Source: Phytophthora colocasiae
Lineage: Eukaryota; Oomycota; Peronosporomycetes; Peronosporales; Peronosporaceae
DNA length: 64,000 nt
Assembly: GCA_018806915.1 (NCBI GenBank)
Contig: JAGKQI010000098.1
Span: 1,736,001 to 1,800,000, forward strand
Reading direction: 5' to 3'
Position 1 is the stretch's first letter. Every line of letters starts with the position of its first letter. The position numbers and the translations under genes are program-made. Positions 30,136-41,080 of the stretch are shown piece by piece. The notes beneath the pieces were generated by a model. That model searched no databases. It worked only from the letters and a program-made list of their open reading frames with translations, and had not been told where the DNA came from.

Positions 30136-31503
30136 TCAGTACTCTGCGCTCATCTGCGTTTCTTCACTACTATCGCTATTGACGTCTACAGTGCCGGTCT
30201 CGACGCGAAGCTGACGGCGCCTCCTTGCCCGACGGTTTGACTCAAGACGCCTTGACGAGGAACTCCTCCCGATCATCACCAATCGACTGAGATAGTCTCG
30301 ATAGTGATCTCCGTCCTGCGCCCGAAGAGGGTGAACTCCAACGTGAAGGTTAGTTAACGCCACGCATGCTCTGAAGTACATCTCGTACTTTTCTTCTTTC
30401 CAACGAAATTTGTCCGAACAGATAGCCCACAACGTACAAAGTCTGCCAAAATAGTTCTCAACGATGACACGGTCCGAGGAGATCTCTTTGTTCACATCCT
30501 CCTCGAGAAACGTCAACGGAGCTGTAGGGCGGCGACGATAGGGAATAACCACGCGCATCTCGTCTGCTATTCCTTGGTAGCCTTTGTCAGCAAGTATGAT
30601 CCACGAGTCCGGGTATTTATCAAGCAGGGGACCTTCGTCCGGCATGGTGTCATCTGTTTCAGCCTTTGTAGATGCCGCTACATGGAACGCCTTATTCTTG
30701 CGAAAGATGGTGATGTCAGCTTGAGAGCCTTTGAAGTGGCGCGAGCAATTGATAGCGAGTCCGGTAGGAATGACAGAGACCTCTGTCTTGTAGCCATGGA
30801 GCTTATGTTTTGCACTGTAATAGGCGGCCCGCTCTGGCTGAGTACCCCCCGGCTTGTTGGCTTGCTGGAAAGTCACGTCCACAGCATAGCGAGCCGTAGG
30901 ATAGTGCTCAAATGCATGCCCAGCTAATACCTCCTTTCTCATCGGTCGATCACGCTCGGCGTGATCGACGAAGATCTTGTACAGATACGGAGATAAAAGC
31001 TCCAAGAAGGTTGTGATCTTGTTCTGAAAAGCAGGAGCCTTGATGTTGAACGTGGATGCCAACACGTCCCAACGTCCGGCGTTCTTCAACACACACAAGC
31101 ACATGAAAAGAATGTCAATGCCAGTCTCCTTGTGCTTGTTGCCCTTCCCCACATTCCACCTTGTCGCCATGAAGCCGCTCACACAGCTCCACAGCCTCGA
31201 AATTTCGTTGATAGTGAAGTTAGAGAGCTTTAACACGTTCCCCGCATTGATTTCTTCTATGCGATCCATGATAGGATGGTCAGCATCTTCCTCATAATCG
31301 CTGTCAGGCAACGAAACCTCATGAGCGCGAGCGCGTTTCCTCTCACGGCGATCCTGCTCCTCTAAGAGGTACAAAATGCCACGTCGAGTACGGTTCAGGT
31401 CCGATGAAGCAGTAGCATTGGGCGTGGGGCTCGATGAAGACGTCCGGGAAGCAGAACGGGCTGATGAGGAAGCGGAGCGGCAGTTTGAAACGGAGCGAGG
31501 CAT
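30136..31503 (-). CDS. DDE_Tnp_4 / Harbinger-like transposase (intact ORF)
   Basis: A single-exon frame of 455 aa from ATG 31503. The N-terminus is a serine/arginine-rich leader with a bipartite basic stretch (RRERKRARAHE) and an acidic patch. A central helical region (ILFMCLCVLKNAGRWDVLASTF) resembles the HTH of DDE_Tnp_4 proteins. The nuclease core has three acidic residues in the expected contexts: RYAVDVTFQQ, WIILADKGYQG and VIVENYFGRL. I could not find matching inverted repeats around it. The gene begins 29 bp from the MITE end and has no stop codons, so it could be an active source gene or a domesticated copy. Confidence 0.75.
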   Translation of the reverse strand: MPRSVSNCRSASSSARSASRTSSSSPTPNATASSDLNRTRRGILYLLEEQDRRERKRARAHEVSLPDSDYEEDADHPIMDRIEEINAGNVLKLSNFTINEISRLWSCVSGFMATRWNVGKGNKHKETGIDILFMCLCVLKNAGRWDVLASTFNIKAPAFQNKITTFLELLSPYLYKIFVDHAERDRPMRKEVLAGHAFEHYPTARYAVDVTFQQANKPGGTQPERAAYYSAKHKLHGYKTEVSVIPTGLAINCSRHFKGSQADITIFRKNKAFHVAASTKAETDDTMPDEGPLLDKYPDSWIILADKGYQGIADEMRVVIPYRRRPTAPLTFLEEDVNKEISSDRVIVENYFGRLCTLWAICSDKFRWKEEKYEMYFRACVALTNLHVGVHPLRAQDGDHYRDYLSRLVMIGRSSSSRRLESNRRARRRRQLRVETGTVDVNSDSSEETQMSAEY

Positions 31504-31965
31504 GAGTATTCTTTGCGAGATGAGATTTTCAACAATTAGCTATAGAGACCCATCAATAAGCCGAGCTGCCTGCTGAAAGACTGCCAAACCAGCCGCGAGG
31601 TGGTTGATTACACAGTAGACCGCAATTGCTCAGCAAAGCCCATGCTTCAATATTGGCAAGCTATTGGGCAAAAATTGAGTATCTAGCCATGTCGCACATG
31701 AGACATCGACAGAGAAGCAGCTAGTGCTGTAGTGATCGATATCTGTTTTGGAGGACTAGTGCATGCTGTCAGGATTGAGATGTGGAAAACATGTGCTGAA
31801 CCTCGCCTCATATTTACATCAGCAGGTTGTGAAGTTTAGCCGGGTCAATTAGAATGCGGCATATTTTTTGAAGACAGTATAAGCTTTGGCATTGTTCTTC
31901 AAACGGCTCCATTGCTCTGCTCTGAATTTACAGATCGCTCGCTTCATGAGTCTAGTCCGTGCCGT
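31504..31965. other. Intergenic stretch upstream of DDE transposase gene
   Basis: I see no gene or clear repeat. It would hold the transposase promoter; it is AT-rich and ends at the TTAA of the next piggyBac element. Confidence 0.4.
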
Positions 31966-34475
31966 TTAACCCCCCAGCCCGAAGCCTTGTATTAGCCACG
32001 ATAAGAAAAGGGTCTTATCGTGTCTAATACAGGATAAGGAATTTAGACTTGGTTTTTGTAAGGATGCATACAAATTTACCGTCAACTAGGGGAAGGTGAT
32101 GTGTGTGCAGACGGGGGATCATGTACAGAAAAGCTGGGCACGTGTACATGGGACGGATTTCCAAAATATTAGCTGAGAGAGGTAACGGGAAGCGCGCCAA
32201 GTACCTCTATTAGAACGTAAAGGTTTTTGGCACGCCAGACCAGACGGTTGGCTGTCATTCGAGATTTTGCGGGGAGAGAGAGATGTCGGCGTTTCGCCGT
32301 CGGTGGTCGGAGCTGCTTAAGGAAGGATGGTCGTCAAAGCGACCGCGGGAGCTCGAGGCCGAGCACACGTATTGCCACCCTCTGGACGAGCTCGACAAAG
32401 GTATTCTGCAGCGTTTAGAGCTGAATGTGCTGATTTCTGACCACTATTGTGTTTTTGCAGCCGATTTGGAGCGCCAGGAAGCAGAGAAGACCACAGAGCA
32501 GCCCTCAAACAGCCAAACTCGTGGACGGTAATGCGTGTGATTTATGTTGTCACGCGTCCAAATACTAACAATCCCGATATTCTAGATGTCGGACAACGCC
32601 TGGCATCGACTCATTCAACGAATTACACTACCGAGCTGGGACACCGAGGACAAGAGTCGGCTGGTTCGAAGACCAAGGTATAATTTTCATTCCTACTTAT
32701 CAAGTACGATACATGCTAACATATTTCTTGTATCGTGTACGGCACCATCGGTTAGCCCTGCCGTTCTTCTCCTATCGCAACGCCACAAGCACCGGTAAGC
32801 AATGGTACGCGCGCTATTGATTACGTGATGTTCGAGGCTTAGTTTTCACGGATGTGTTTGTTTAGCTGTGGTTACAGGTAACCTTACGCAAGAGCAACGC
32901 AACTTGGATGCAGCCTTTGCAGAAGTTGCTTCCGACGACGATACGGAGATACGAATGGGCCCCACATCACCTCATATATCGAACAGTGATAGTGGTAGCG
33001 ACTCCGCTTTTGCAAGCGCAGAAGAGTCTGCTGAAGACTTCGAGTCTGTAGAATCCCAAGTCAACAGGTTTGATATCGTGTCTGATACAAGTTTAGTGTA
33101 CACGATAACAATTTCTAACCTGTATTATATCAGCAGATATCAACGTCACAAAGGCTGGTATCTTGTTGCCAGACTACGCCGCGCTAGAGTCGGAGGGAAA
33201 GAACGATGACGGGTTCAGTAATAAACAAGACGTGGAGTTTGGAGCTCAGCTGCCTTTTCCCTAAATGGAAGGCCCATACGAGGCCCGCCAACCACATGCA
33301 ATGCAAGACGACTGCCCGGACCTTTTTGATGGTTTATACGGTCCCAGTGAGGAAGCTTCCGCCGCCACTAGCCCCGTGAATGCACTGTTCTACTTCATGA
33401 TACCGCGTCTGTGGGAAGATATTGCTACTACCATGATACCGGATACAAACCAACCCGTATCATGGCTTTCGGCGAAGCTATGTTACGTCGAGATCGTCGT
33501 TCAACCGTATGCGAGTGTATATGAAGGACAAGCCGCTCAAATACGGTACCTAGCTGTTTATGCTGTGCTATTCGTACACTGCTTACTGTATTCGGTAGGT
33601 ACACGGGCGTGTCTGCTGACACGCTCGTTTTTTTTTTTTTGACAACTAAAGTCTGTTATCGTGTCTAATACTGATACGTGTTCCTGCTATCTTGTATGGT
33701 ACAGGTTTGAAGCTTACTTAGGTAAAGCAGGAACAATAAACGGCGTATCACTGCGTGAAGAGAGAACTGGTCCTGTGGCGGTAGTGCGCAATCTGCGTGC
33801 GGCTTTTGGAAACGAGCGGCCTAACACAATGCGACTCATCGTCATGGATCGCTTCTACACTTCCATCCCGCTAGCGTGGAGCTACTTACTATGGTGTACT
33901 ATAGCGTTGGGACCGTGGTGACAGGTCGGAAAGGTCTGGACACTCAAGTTGTGCCTGACAAGAACAAAAAGAAGATAGTGCGCGTGCGGGTGACGGACGG
34001 TGGGGAAGTGTCTGACATCGATGGGACGCCACGACGCCGTCGAGTGGCTGCAGATGCCAGCAATCCCTGAATGCTGGCGGGAAGGTGGTCACGCCATCAA
34101 CGATTGCTGGAAGCGTAGAGATTTTGACTTGGTTTGAATATACGCATTGAGCACTGATTTGCGAGTCTAAATATCGACAAAAATAGCAATGTCTCTTTCA
34201 CATGAGCGCATGGTCTCTATTTCTACTGACATTTCTCTCGCCGCTCTGGACATGATAAATCGCACATACCCTGTATAATGTCCATTCACCGCACATGATA
34301 AATACATCGGGACACGATAGCAACGCTGCCCACATCAAGGGGTGGGGGTTCGCATGAGTTTTGTAACCGGACAGGATAAGTTTTATCTTTGATTTAGTAG
34401 CAAAACCCTACCCCTTCAATACACGATAGTTCAGTCGATGGGCGCAAATTTTTTCCTTCGGGCTGGGGGGGTTAA
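31966..34475 (+). mobile_element. Decayed piggyBac-like element (2.5 kb)
   Basis: The ends are TTAACCCCCCAGCCCGAAG (31966) and its near-complement at 34475, flanked by TTAA. Subterminal repeats of CACGATA/TATCGTG occur at both ends (near 31998-32025, and near 34302-34310 and 34423-34432). Plus-strand fragments of a piggyBac transposase lie inside. The family differs from the large piggyBac at 48901-60585 by its terminal sequence. Confidence 0.82.
32283..34080 (+). pseudogene. piggyBac transposase remnant
   Basis: Fragments occur in order on the plus strand. The N-terminal piece (ATG 32283) has FRRRWSELLKEGWSSKRP. A middle piece near 33265-33480 has NALFYFMIPRLWEDIA. A DDE-core piece near 33709-33890 has EERTGPVAVVRNLRAAFG and RLIVMDRFYTSIPLAW, where the aspartate after VM is a catalytic residue. 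A last piece near 33880-34070 has VYYSVGTVVTGRKGLD. They are split across frames with no full-length ORF, so the copy is dead. GT-AG-like edges suggest that one or two gaps were introns. Confidence 0.75.
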
Positions 34476-34639
34476 GGCAACAGGATAAGGATGCACCGTA
34501 CCGGTACCTTGCTTTTCATAAAAAGTCGTTCTAGGTATCGTCTCAGTTCATTGCTGGGGTTAGCTACAAACGCGTCTCCAGACTAGCATAGCATAGAACT
34601 TATTGGGCACTCAATCGTTGACAAATTCACGCTACGACT

Positions 34640-36376
34640 CTACTTTGTTTCCTTGGTTACTTCACTTCCACTGTATGTGCACGTGTCCTGCGGGTCCGAT
34701 ACCTTTCGCATCGCGTTCGTGATGGCGAAGAAATATGCTTTATGCTGAATGTTGTTGTTGGCTAGGATCGTGGATTCCTTGGTAACAGCAATGGGCAATT
34801 GGTCAGCAGCCTCCACAAACGTCATGGCATTTAACTTCTTGTAGCTGAGCCCCGTCATCTCGACGAACTTGCGAATGCGGAAGTCTCGTGGCAGTTTTCC
34901 AACTGTAACCCCCTCTGGAGACTCTACTGTCTCTGTGTCGACCACATCTGCGTTGAGTTCCGAGTCGGACGTCATACTACGGCGGTTCCAATTCGCCGAT
35001 CCAATCGACAAGTACACGTCGTCGATAATCACGATCTTCGAATGGATCAGGATGTCTCGTTCCGTCTTGGTCGTGTACACCTTGAACTTGTTTGGATACT
35101 TGGACCGAAGCGGCTCGACACTCTCGTAAAAGTATTTGATATATCCGGCATTCGTGAACGGGCTGGTCTGCGGGTTGGCAACGACAACGAGACGCTGAAT
35201 CTTGGGCATCACCTCCATCAGTGCGTCCAAAAGCTCCGGTACCAGAACAAAATACTGGTCTTCGATGTATATAAAGTTCTTGGCATTCTTGATGGCCTTG
35301 ATACGCGCTTTGAACAGAGAAATCTCGCCTCGAGGGGCGAATTCCTTGTAATGTTCGTACAAACAACTGAAAGTGCGCGTGATCTGGACACTCTGCTTCC
35401 CGAGTTTCGATGTGGTATTGCTGCTAGCGTAGTCCAGCGGTGGCAGTGGGTCATACTTTGGGTTGTCGAAGTCAAGAAGGGTATCATCGAGTCCTTGACA
35501 AGGGAGATAGTCGGAATTCCATCGCGCTAAGAAGTTGTTGGCAACATCCTTCGCAGCAGGGCCGTGAATACGAATGTGACCATCCATCCACCCTTTCTCC
35601 CTGAATGTAATGTGTCCTGCATCTCGGATAGCAGTGTTGTTGTGGTGGATAGTGTCCCATCGATCATTGGCAAGATCATATCCACCCACATAGGCTACAG
35701 GTTGGTCGTCAGGGTCTGACGACGTGTTAGCAGCAATGACCATATTCTTTTGGTGGTGAGAAGCCAGAGATTTAGGCAACCGGTCGTCAAAGATAAGTAT
35801 CGCTTTGGCACCGTTGATTGGGGAAGGAGGGATACTGTTGATAGCATCGCGGGCCTTAATGTTGTAAGGCGTGTATCCAACTCCAATGTTCGCCCAATTC
35901 AGAATATTAACATTCCCACCTCGCTTTACAACGCCGGCCATGACTTCCTTAACACCGGTTTTCTTTCCGCTTCGATCTACATCAGGTTTGAGAGGCACAA
36001 GAGCTGCTAACCACGCAGCAAGCATCACTCGGTCTCCCTCTTTTGTCGCACTTAAATCCTCGTAAACTGCATCGTAGAACTCGTTCGCAACCGTGTACGA
36101 GGTCACCTTGTTGCCTGTCGTGTACACCGCCATGTCATCGCGAGGGATTCCACCGCGTGACTGTGTGATCTCCTTTTTAGTAAGGAACCAGGCCTTGGCA
36201 TCTAGAATAGGTTGGCGCGGTTTGATGTCCGTACCATCGGACAAGTCAGCACTTCCACTGCCGTTGGTCTGCGCCGACCTCGAGTCGTCGTCGTCGCCAA
36301 ACAAACTCGAAAAGGAAAACGCCGACGCAGGGGCCTGCGCAAGCACCAGCGCTGCGATTAAAGCGATGAAGCGCAT
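34640..36376 (-). CDS. Secreted PLD-like protein, copy 2
   Basis: An intact 578-aa frame from ATG 36376. A signal peptide (residues 1-19) is followed by an acidic linker. The PLD fold starts near residue 55 (KPRQPILDAKAWFLT). The first catalytic motif is HHQK at 207-210 with GGYDLANDRWD at 231-241, but the Asp expected after HxKx4 is an Ala. The second motif is complete: H445, K447, D452 in HSKIVIIDD, then GSANWNRRSM. Secreted PLD-like proteins are expanded in Phytophthora; the substrate here is unknown. The Ala at the first motif suggests altered or lost phosphodiesterase chemistry. Two other copies read the same at this place. Confidence 0.87.
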   Translation of the reverse strand: MRFIALIAALVLAQAPASAFSFSSLFGDDDDSRSAQTNGSGSADLSDGTDIKPRQPILDAKAWFLTKKEITQSRGGIPRDDMAVYTTGNKVTSYTVANEFYDAVYEDLSATKEGDRVMLAAWLAALVPLKPDVDRSGKKTGVKEVMAGVVKRGGNVNILNWANIGVGYTPYNIKARDAINSIPPSPINGAKAILIFDDRLPKSLASHHQKNMVIAANTSSDPDDQPVAYVGGYDLANDRWDTIHHNNTAIRDAGHITFREKGWMDGHIRIHGPAAKDVANNFLARWNSDYLPCQGLDDTLLDFDNPKYDPLPPLDYASSNTTSKLGKQSVQITRTFSCLYEHYKEFAPRGEISLFKARIKAIKNAKNFIYIEDQYFVLVPELLDALMEVMPKIQRLVVVANPQTSPFTNAGYIKYFYESVEPLRSKYPNKFKVYTTKTERDILIHSKIVIIDDVYLSIGSANWNRRSMTSDSELNADVVDTETVESPEGVTVGKLPRDFRIRKFVEMTGLSYKKLNAMTFVEAADQLPIAVTKESTILANNNIQHKAYFFAITNAMRKVSDPQDTCTYSGSEVTKETK

Positions 36377-37193
36377 TGATCAGAGATTAACCGTACGGTG
36401 GACGTGAAAAAAGGAAGTCTCCTTTATCGCAAGAGTTCTTTATAGCCATGATAGTAATTGGGATGAGTAGTTCGAGCCAGAACTTTGTATGCAGATCTCG
36501 AAAGCAGTCCTTTCCATTGTGCAGCAGGTGTCTTCGACGAAGAGTAAATACAGTCATGTACCAGTGTCTTTCACCTTTATATTTGTATATCTGTTTGGAC
36601 ATTTCTCGAAATTCTACATCCGGACTTGCTAAAGTCGATCCCTTTCTAATCGCTACCGTAGTGTTGGACAAATACTACTCATACGCCTCAGTGAGGCGTA
36701 CACCCGGTGAGGCCCTCACCCCACCTCCCACTTTACTTCGCTTTGAACTGCACCAAGGTGGGTTATTGCTGCGAAAGTGGATTACGTCTCTAGTAGATTC
36801 GCCGCAATCTACAATATAAGTAACGTAGGAGGGTACAAGCTTCGTAGGGCATTTTGCACGCTGTACTTTACCTATGCTGAAGGTAACACAGTATAGCTTG
36901 GTAGGCCTTCCGTACATTACGATTACAATTACCACTTTCGACGACAATGGATCTGGAGAATACTGCACACTAGCTCTGTGTAGGTTTTCTATTTGCGCTA
37001 CATACCATCTTCAGTTGTTATGTTTTTTTCATAGATATCAAACGAAAATGCTCTAAGACACTTGCAGTGAATGGGGGGATTTCCCCCAATCATCACTGGA
37101 GTCAAACTAAATGATGCTTGAGCTTATACAAAATAGCAGGGACTCCGACCAGCCAACGCATTCCACGACGAAGACAGTGAAGCACTTGATAAA
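36377..37193. other. Intergenic region, divergent promoters
   Basis: PLD copy 2 (minus) and the unknown gene at 37194 (plus) diverge from here. I see no gene; the ORFs of 90-120 codons on both strands are unsupported. Confidence 0.45.
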
Positions 37194-37715
37194 ATGAAGA
37201 AGGTGAAGGATCTCGTTCAGGAATTGGGTTTCTGGTGCTCCGAGGAAGAGCTGGCAATTACGGAGCCCTTAGACACTGACCGTCGGAACCCCCTTCACCT
37301 CGTGGACGACGTTTGGTTCACCAAGTGTGACCCCGCTTTCTTGAAAACGATCGAATGGTATCTCACTCGATCTTTTGTTGAGAGTCACGAACTGGCCTAC
37401 AGCTTCTGTCGATTCCCAGACTGTTCACTAGCGCTGCAGGAACCTCGAGTTATGGGCGCGTGTACAATGACGGACGGTGTTTATTGCTGGCCTGAAGGAT
37501 ATTGGCACTATGTGAACTATCACCACGTGAAACCCCCAGAGGATTTCCTGAATCACTTGCTCGAGAGATACGGGACTATGATGGAGATGACAAGGAAGGC
37601 GAGGTCTGAGCAGAAGCTGCTGCTTTGGAATGATGCTGAGAAGAAAGCCGAAGTGATGCCACAAGCTATGCAGGATTGGATCACGAGTTACACGACCATC
37701 CAAGCAAAACCTTAA
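37194..37715 (+). CDS. Conserved hypothetical protein
   Basis: A 173-aa single-exon frame from ATG 37194 (MKKVKDLVQE), preceded by stops in frame. I do not recognise a family. The protein is rich in aromatic residues with three visible blocks: WCSEEELAITEPLDTD, PLHLVDDVWFTKCDP and VYCWPEGYWHYVNYHHVKPP, then a helical tail. No signal peptide or membrane span. The balanced composition and the long frame argue for a real gene. It converges on RPL4 with about 200 bp between stops. Confidence 0.65.
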   Translation: MKKVKDLVQELGFWCSEEELAITEPLDTDRRNPLHLVDDVWFTKCDPAFLKTIEWYLTRSFVESHELAYSFCRFPDCSLALQEPRVMGACTMTDGVYCWPEGYWHYVNYHHVKPPEDFLNHLLERYGTMMEMTRKARSEQKLLLWNDAEKKAEVMPQAMQDWITSYTTIQAKP

Positions 37716-37923
37716 GCTTTTTCATCTAAACTGTGAACAACAAGAGTTTGAAGTGCCTCTTTCAAATGGCATTCGTTTCATTGATTGCATCGTTTACTCC
37801 TCCAAAACAGCTAAAGAACTTTACTTTCCTAGCAGAACTACCAATGCAAAGCAGTCAAGCAGCTCCTTCAAAGCAAACGCAACACTCTGAAGCAGAGTGC
37901 TTCCGTAAAGATCCGAAGAACAC

Positions 37924-39087
37924 TTAGTCCGACGAGTTCTTGGCGAACAGAGCACGCGACTGGGCCTTGCGCTTGGGGTCCGTCTCGCACGTGTTCTTGC
38001 GGTTCTTCTTGACCACAGCAGCCTTCTTCTCGGCACGGAGGGCCTCGGCGCGCAGCTCGGCACGACGGGCAACCAGCGTGTATGGGTTGAGCTTGACCAT
38101 GGCACCCAGGTTCTTGAGCGGGTTCTTCTTCTGGAAGCGACGGTGCTTCTGGTACTTGCCAGCACGCACAACCGACTGGATCTCGTCCGAGTTAATCAGA
38201 CGGCCAAGGTTGGCGTTGTTCATCTGGTGGCGCGGAAGCTGGTAGCCAGTCTTGGAGGCCGACTTCTTCGAGTACGTGCCGTACAGGGAGTCCAGCTTCT
38301 GGAACGCAGACTTGGTCCAGATGATGAAACGGCCCAGGTGACCACCAGGGGCCAGCTGCAGCAGGTTCAGGCGCTCGACGTTAGCGAGCTCCACACCGGG
38401 GATGTTGCGGAAAGCCTTCTCGGCGCCGTTGGCGTTGGCGTACACGATCAGAGGACCACGACGGGTGGTGTAGCGACGGTTGCGCGACTTGCCACGGCCG
38501 GTGGTGATCTTCTTGGAGGCCTTGACCTTCTCGATCTCAACGTCAGCGCCGATCTTAGCCAGCACCTTGAGGGCCTGAGCGGTCTTCTGAGTGGCCTCAA
38601 CGGCGTCGTCAAGGACGAGGGGCACCTCCGGCACCTTCTCGATGCGGTGGCCACGGGCCATCACAAGGGCAGGCACAGCCGAAGCAGCGAGAGCCGAAGC
38701 CACCGCAAAGCGGCGCTGGTTCACGTTGATCTTACGGTGCCACTTGCGCCAGATACGCGTAGGGGCGAACATGCGACCACCACGGCACATGTTACCGAAA
38801 GCGGCCTGGCCGGAGCTCTGGTTACCGCCACCCTGGATACGCGGGATACGCGACACAGCGCGACCCGTACCCCACGACTCGGCAGAGTGCTGGTGGCCGG
38901 CCTCACGGGAGACACCGTACGCCTGGCGACGGTTCTTGGCCATGTTCGTGTGCACGAAGTTGACGACATCCGGGCGGATGGGGGCCGTGAACACGGCCGG
39001 GAGCACCACCTGCGAGGCGACAGTGGCAGTCTCGCCCTCTACGGAGAGGACGGACACAACGGGGCGGTTAGCAGCGACAGAAGCCAT
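37924..39087 (-). CDS. RPL4: 60S ribosomal protein L4 (uL4)
   Basis: A 387-aa intronless frame from ATG 39087 ([15 protein letters not shown]). It has the diagnostic uL4 segments: [54 protein letters not shown] (the extended loop lining the exit tunnel), [14 protein letters not shown] and [22 protein letters not shown]. The C-terminal third is the eukaryote-specific lysine-rich extension ([15 protein letters not shown]... to AKNSSD). Codon use is strongly biased to C/G-ending codons, fitting high expression and unlike neighbouring genes. Expected housekeeping role in the large ribosomal subunit. Confidence 0.97.
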   Translation of the reverse strand: MASVAANRPVVSVLSVEGETATVASQVVLPAVFTAPIRPDVVNFVHTNMAKNRRQAYGVSREAGHQHSAESWGTGRAVSRIPRIQGGGNQSSGQAAFGNMCRGGRMFAPTRIWRKWHRKINVNQRRFAVASALAASAVPALVMARGHRIEKVPEVPLVLDDAVEATQKTAQALKVLAKIGADVEIEKVKASKKITTGRGKSRNRRYTTRRGPLIVYANANGAEKAFRNIPGVELANVERLNLLQLAPGGHLGRFIIWTKSAFQKLDSLYGTYSKKSASKTGYQLPRHQMNNANLGRLINSDEIQSVVRAGKYQKHRRFQKKNPLKNLGAMVKLNPYTLVARRAELRAEALRAEKKAAVVKKNRKNTCETDPKRKAQSRALFAKNSSD

Positions 39088-39406
39088 GGCAGAAAGAGGC
39101 TGAGGAAGGGTAGGCGAACGCGAGGTTACGGCGACAATTCCAATAGTGAGGCGGTGTTTAAAGCTGTATCGATCAAGCGATAGCCGTCAGCCAGTCAAGT
39201 TTATAGTCGTACTTAGAATGGATAAATGGGTGGGTGGGCTAGGAGGACCCATGGGTTTTGTGTCTAAACTCAACCTAGACTTTGATTTGATTGGCCATCG
39301 TTCCCTATACTGTAGGAATTGTCCTTGCGCTCACTCTTCTCCAACGAATGTTCTCTATGATACATCAATGTGTTTAACTTCACGACAAAATACACTAAAC
39401 GTGCTT
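39088..39406. other. Intergenic region upstream of RPL4
   Basis: This holds the RPL4 promoter and the 3' flank of PLD copy 3. I see no gene. Confidence 0.4.
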
Positions 39407-41080
39407 TCATCTATCGTCTGCGCTGCACGTGTCTTGCGGGTCCGAAATCTTTCTCATGAAGTCTCTGATGGCGATAAAGTACAGGTGATATTTGACAACG
39501 TTTGGGGCAAGAATCGTCGTCTTCTCTGCTGCAGCAACAGCGAAACGATCTGCGGCTTCCACGAACGTCATGGCGTCTAATTCGTCATAGCTCAGACCCG
39601 TCATCTCCACAAACTTGCGAATACGGAAATCGCGAGGTAGCTTGCCCACTGTCACGCCCTCGGGGGATTCAACCGTGTCTCCATCCACGACGTCAGCGTT
39701 TAGCTCTGTATCGGCCGTCATACTCCGGCGGTTCCAGTTGGCCGAACCAATAGACAAATACACGTCGTCAATGATCACGAATTTGCTGTGGATGCAGAGG
39801 TCTAGCTCCGCTTTGGTCGTGTAGATGGCGAATTTCTTTGGATACTTCGATCGAAGAGGGTGGACATTTTGATACAAATACTTGATGTAACCAGCGTTCG
39901 TCAATGGGTTCGTCTGCTCTTTTGTGACAACAATGACACGCTGAATCCGTGGCATCACCTCCATGAGTGCGTCAAGTAGCTCTGGCATCAGTACGAAGTA
40001 TTGGTCTTCAATGTAGATAAAGTTCTTCGCGTTCTTGATGGCCTTGATTCTTGCTTGAAGTAATGAGGTTTCTCCTTTAGGAGCAAACTCCTTATAGTGC
40101 TCGTACTTGCAGCTAAACGTTCGCGTGATCTGAATGCTCTGGTTGCCGAGACTAGCCGTTGAATTGCTGCTAGAGTAGTTAAGAGGCGGGATATTGTCAT
40201 ATTTCGGGTTCGAGAAGTCCAGCAAACGCTGTTTCAGGTTTTGGCATGGCAGGAATTTTGAATTCCACCGATCAATGAAGTTTACCGCGACATCCTTTGC
40301 TGCTGGGCCATGAATACGAATGTGGCCATCCACCCAACCCTTCTGCTGGTACGTTATGTGGCCTGCGTCGCGAATGGCCGTATTGTTGTGGTAGATGGTG
40401 TCCCACCGGTCGTTGGCAAGGTCAATTCCACCAACATAAGCCACAGGCTGGCCCTCCAGATCCGTCGAGGTAATGACCATGTTCTTCTGATGCTGAGAGG
40501 AGATGAGTTTAACGCGATCGTCGAAAATGTAGATCGCCTTCGCTCCGTTGACTGGGGACGGGGGAATACTGTTGATGGCGTCTCGAGCTTTGATGTTGTA
40601 CGGCATGTATCCACCGGCGATATTAGCCCAACCAAGGATGTTCACGTCTCCTCCTCGCTCCACTACGCCGCTGAAAACTTCCTTAAACCCAGTCTTGGCC
40701 CCCGTAGGGTCGACATCAGGCTTGAACGGGATAAGCGCAGTCGTCCAGGCATTCAGTAGGACTCGATCTCCTTCTTTCGTCTTGCTGAGGTCTTTGTAGA
40801 CGGCGTTAAAATATTCGTTCGAGGCTGTGTACGACGTCACTTTGTTCCCCGTCGTGTACGTCGCCATGCCAGTTCTTGGAACACCACCCCGCGACTCTGT
40901 GAGCTCTTGCTCCGTTAGAAACCATTTCTCGGCTTCCAGAATGGGCTGTCGAGGAGCAACGTCAGCTTGGTCGGCCGAAGCGGAAGACTTACCAAACAAA
41001 GAACCGAAGGAGAACGCGGACGAAAGTGTCGGGATCACCACAACCAAGACGATCACTACCCCTGGGGTTGGGAACATCAT
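39407..41080 (-). CDS. Secreted PLD-like protein, copy 3
   Basis: An intact 557-aa frame from ATG 41080 with a hydrophobic signal peptide (MMFPTPGVVIVLVVVIPTLS, then SAFSF). The first catalytic region reads SSQHQKNMVITSTD with GGIDLANDRWD following, and the Asp of the classical HxKx4D is absent. The second has HSKFVIIDDVYLSIGSANWN, complete with His, Lys and Asp. The C-terminus ends RKISDPQDTCS as in the other copies, where a conserved Cys may form a disulfide. The linker after the signal is shorter than in copy 2. Same strand as copies 1, 2, 4 and 5. Confidence 0.87.
   Translation of the reverse strand: MMFPTPGVVIVLVVVIPTLSSAFSFGSLFGKSSASADQADVAPRQPILEAEKWFLTEQELTESRGGVPRTGMATYTTGNKVTSYTASNEYFNAVYKDLSKTKEGDRVLLNAWTTALIPFKPDVDPTGAKTGFKEVFSGVVERGGDVNILGWANIAGGYMPYNIKARDAINSIPPSPVNGAKAIYIFDDRVKLISSQHQKNMVITSTDLEGQPVAYVGGIDLANDRWDTIYHNNTAIRDAGHITYQQKGWVDGHIRIHGPAAKDVAVNFIDRWNSKFLPCQNLKQRLLDFSNPKYDNIPPLNYSSSNSTASLGNQSIQITRTFSCKYEHYKEFAPKGETSLLQARIKAIKNAKNFIYIEDQYFVLMPELLDALMEVMPRIQRVIVVTKEQTNPLTNAGYIKYLYQNVHPLRSKYPKKFAIYTTKAELDLCIHSKFVIIDDVYLSIGSANWNRRSMTADTELNADVVDGDTVESPEGVTVGKLPRDFRIRKFVEMTGLSYDELDAMTFVEAADRFAVAAAEKTTILAPNVVKYHLYFIAIRDFMRKISDPQDTCSADDR

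Noticed and set aside
38143..39183. 346-codon plus-strand frame opposite RPL4
   Set aside because: It is the mirror of a strongly codon-biased gene; RPL4 motifs explain the minus strand fully.
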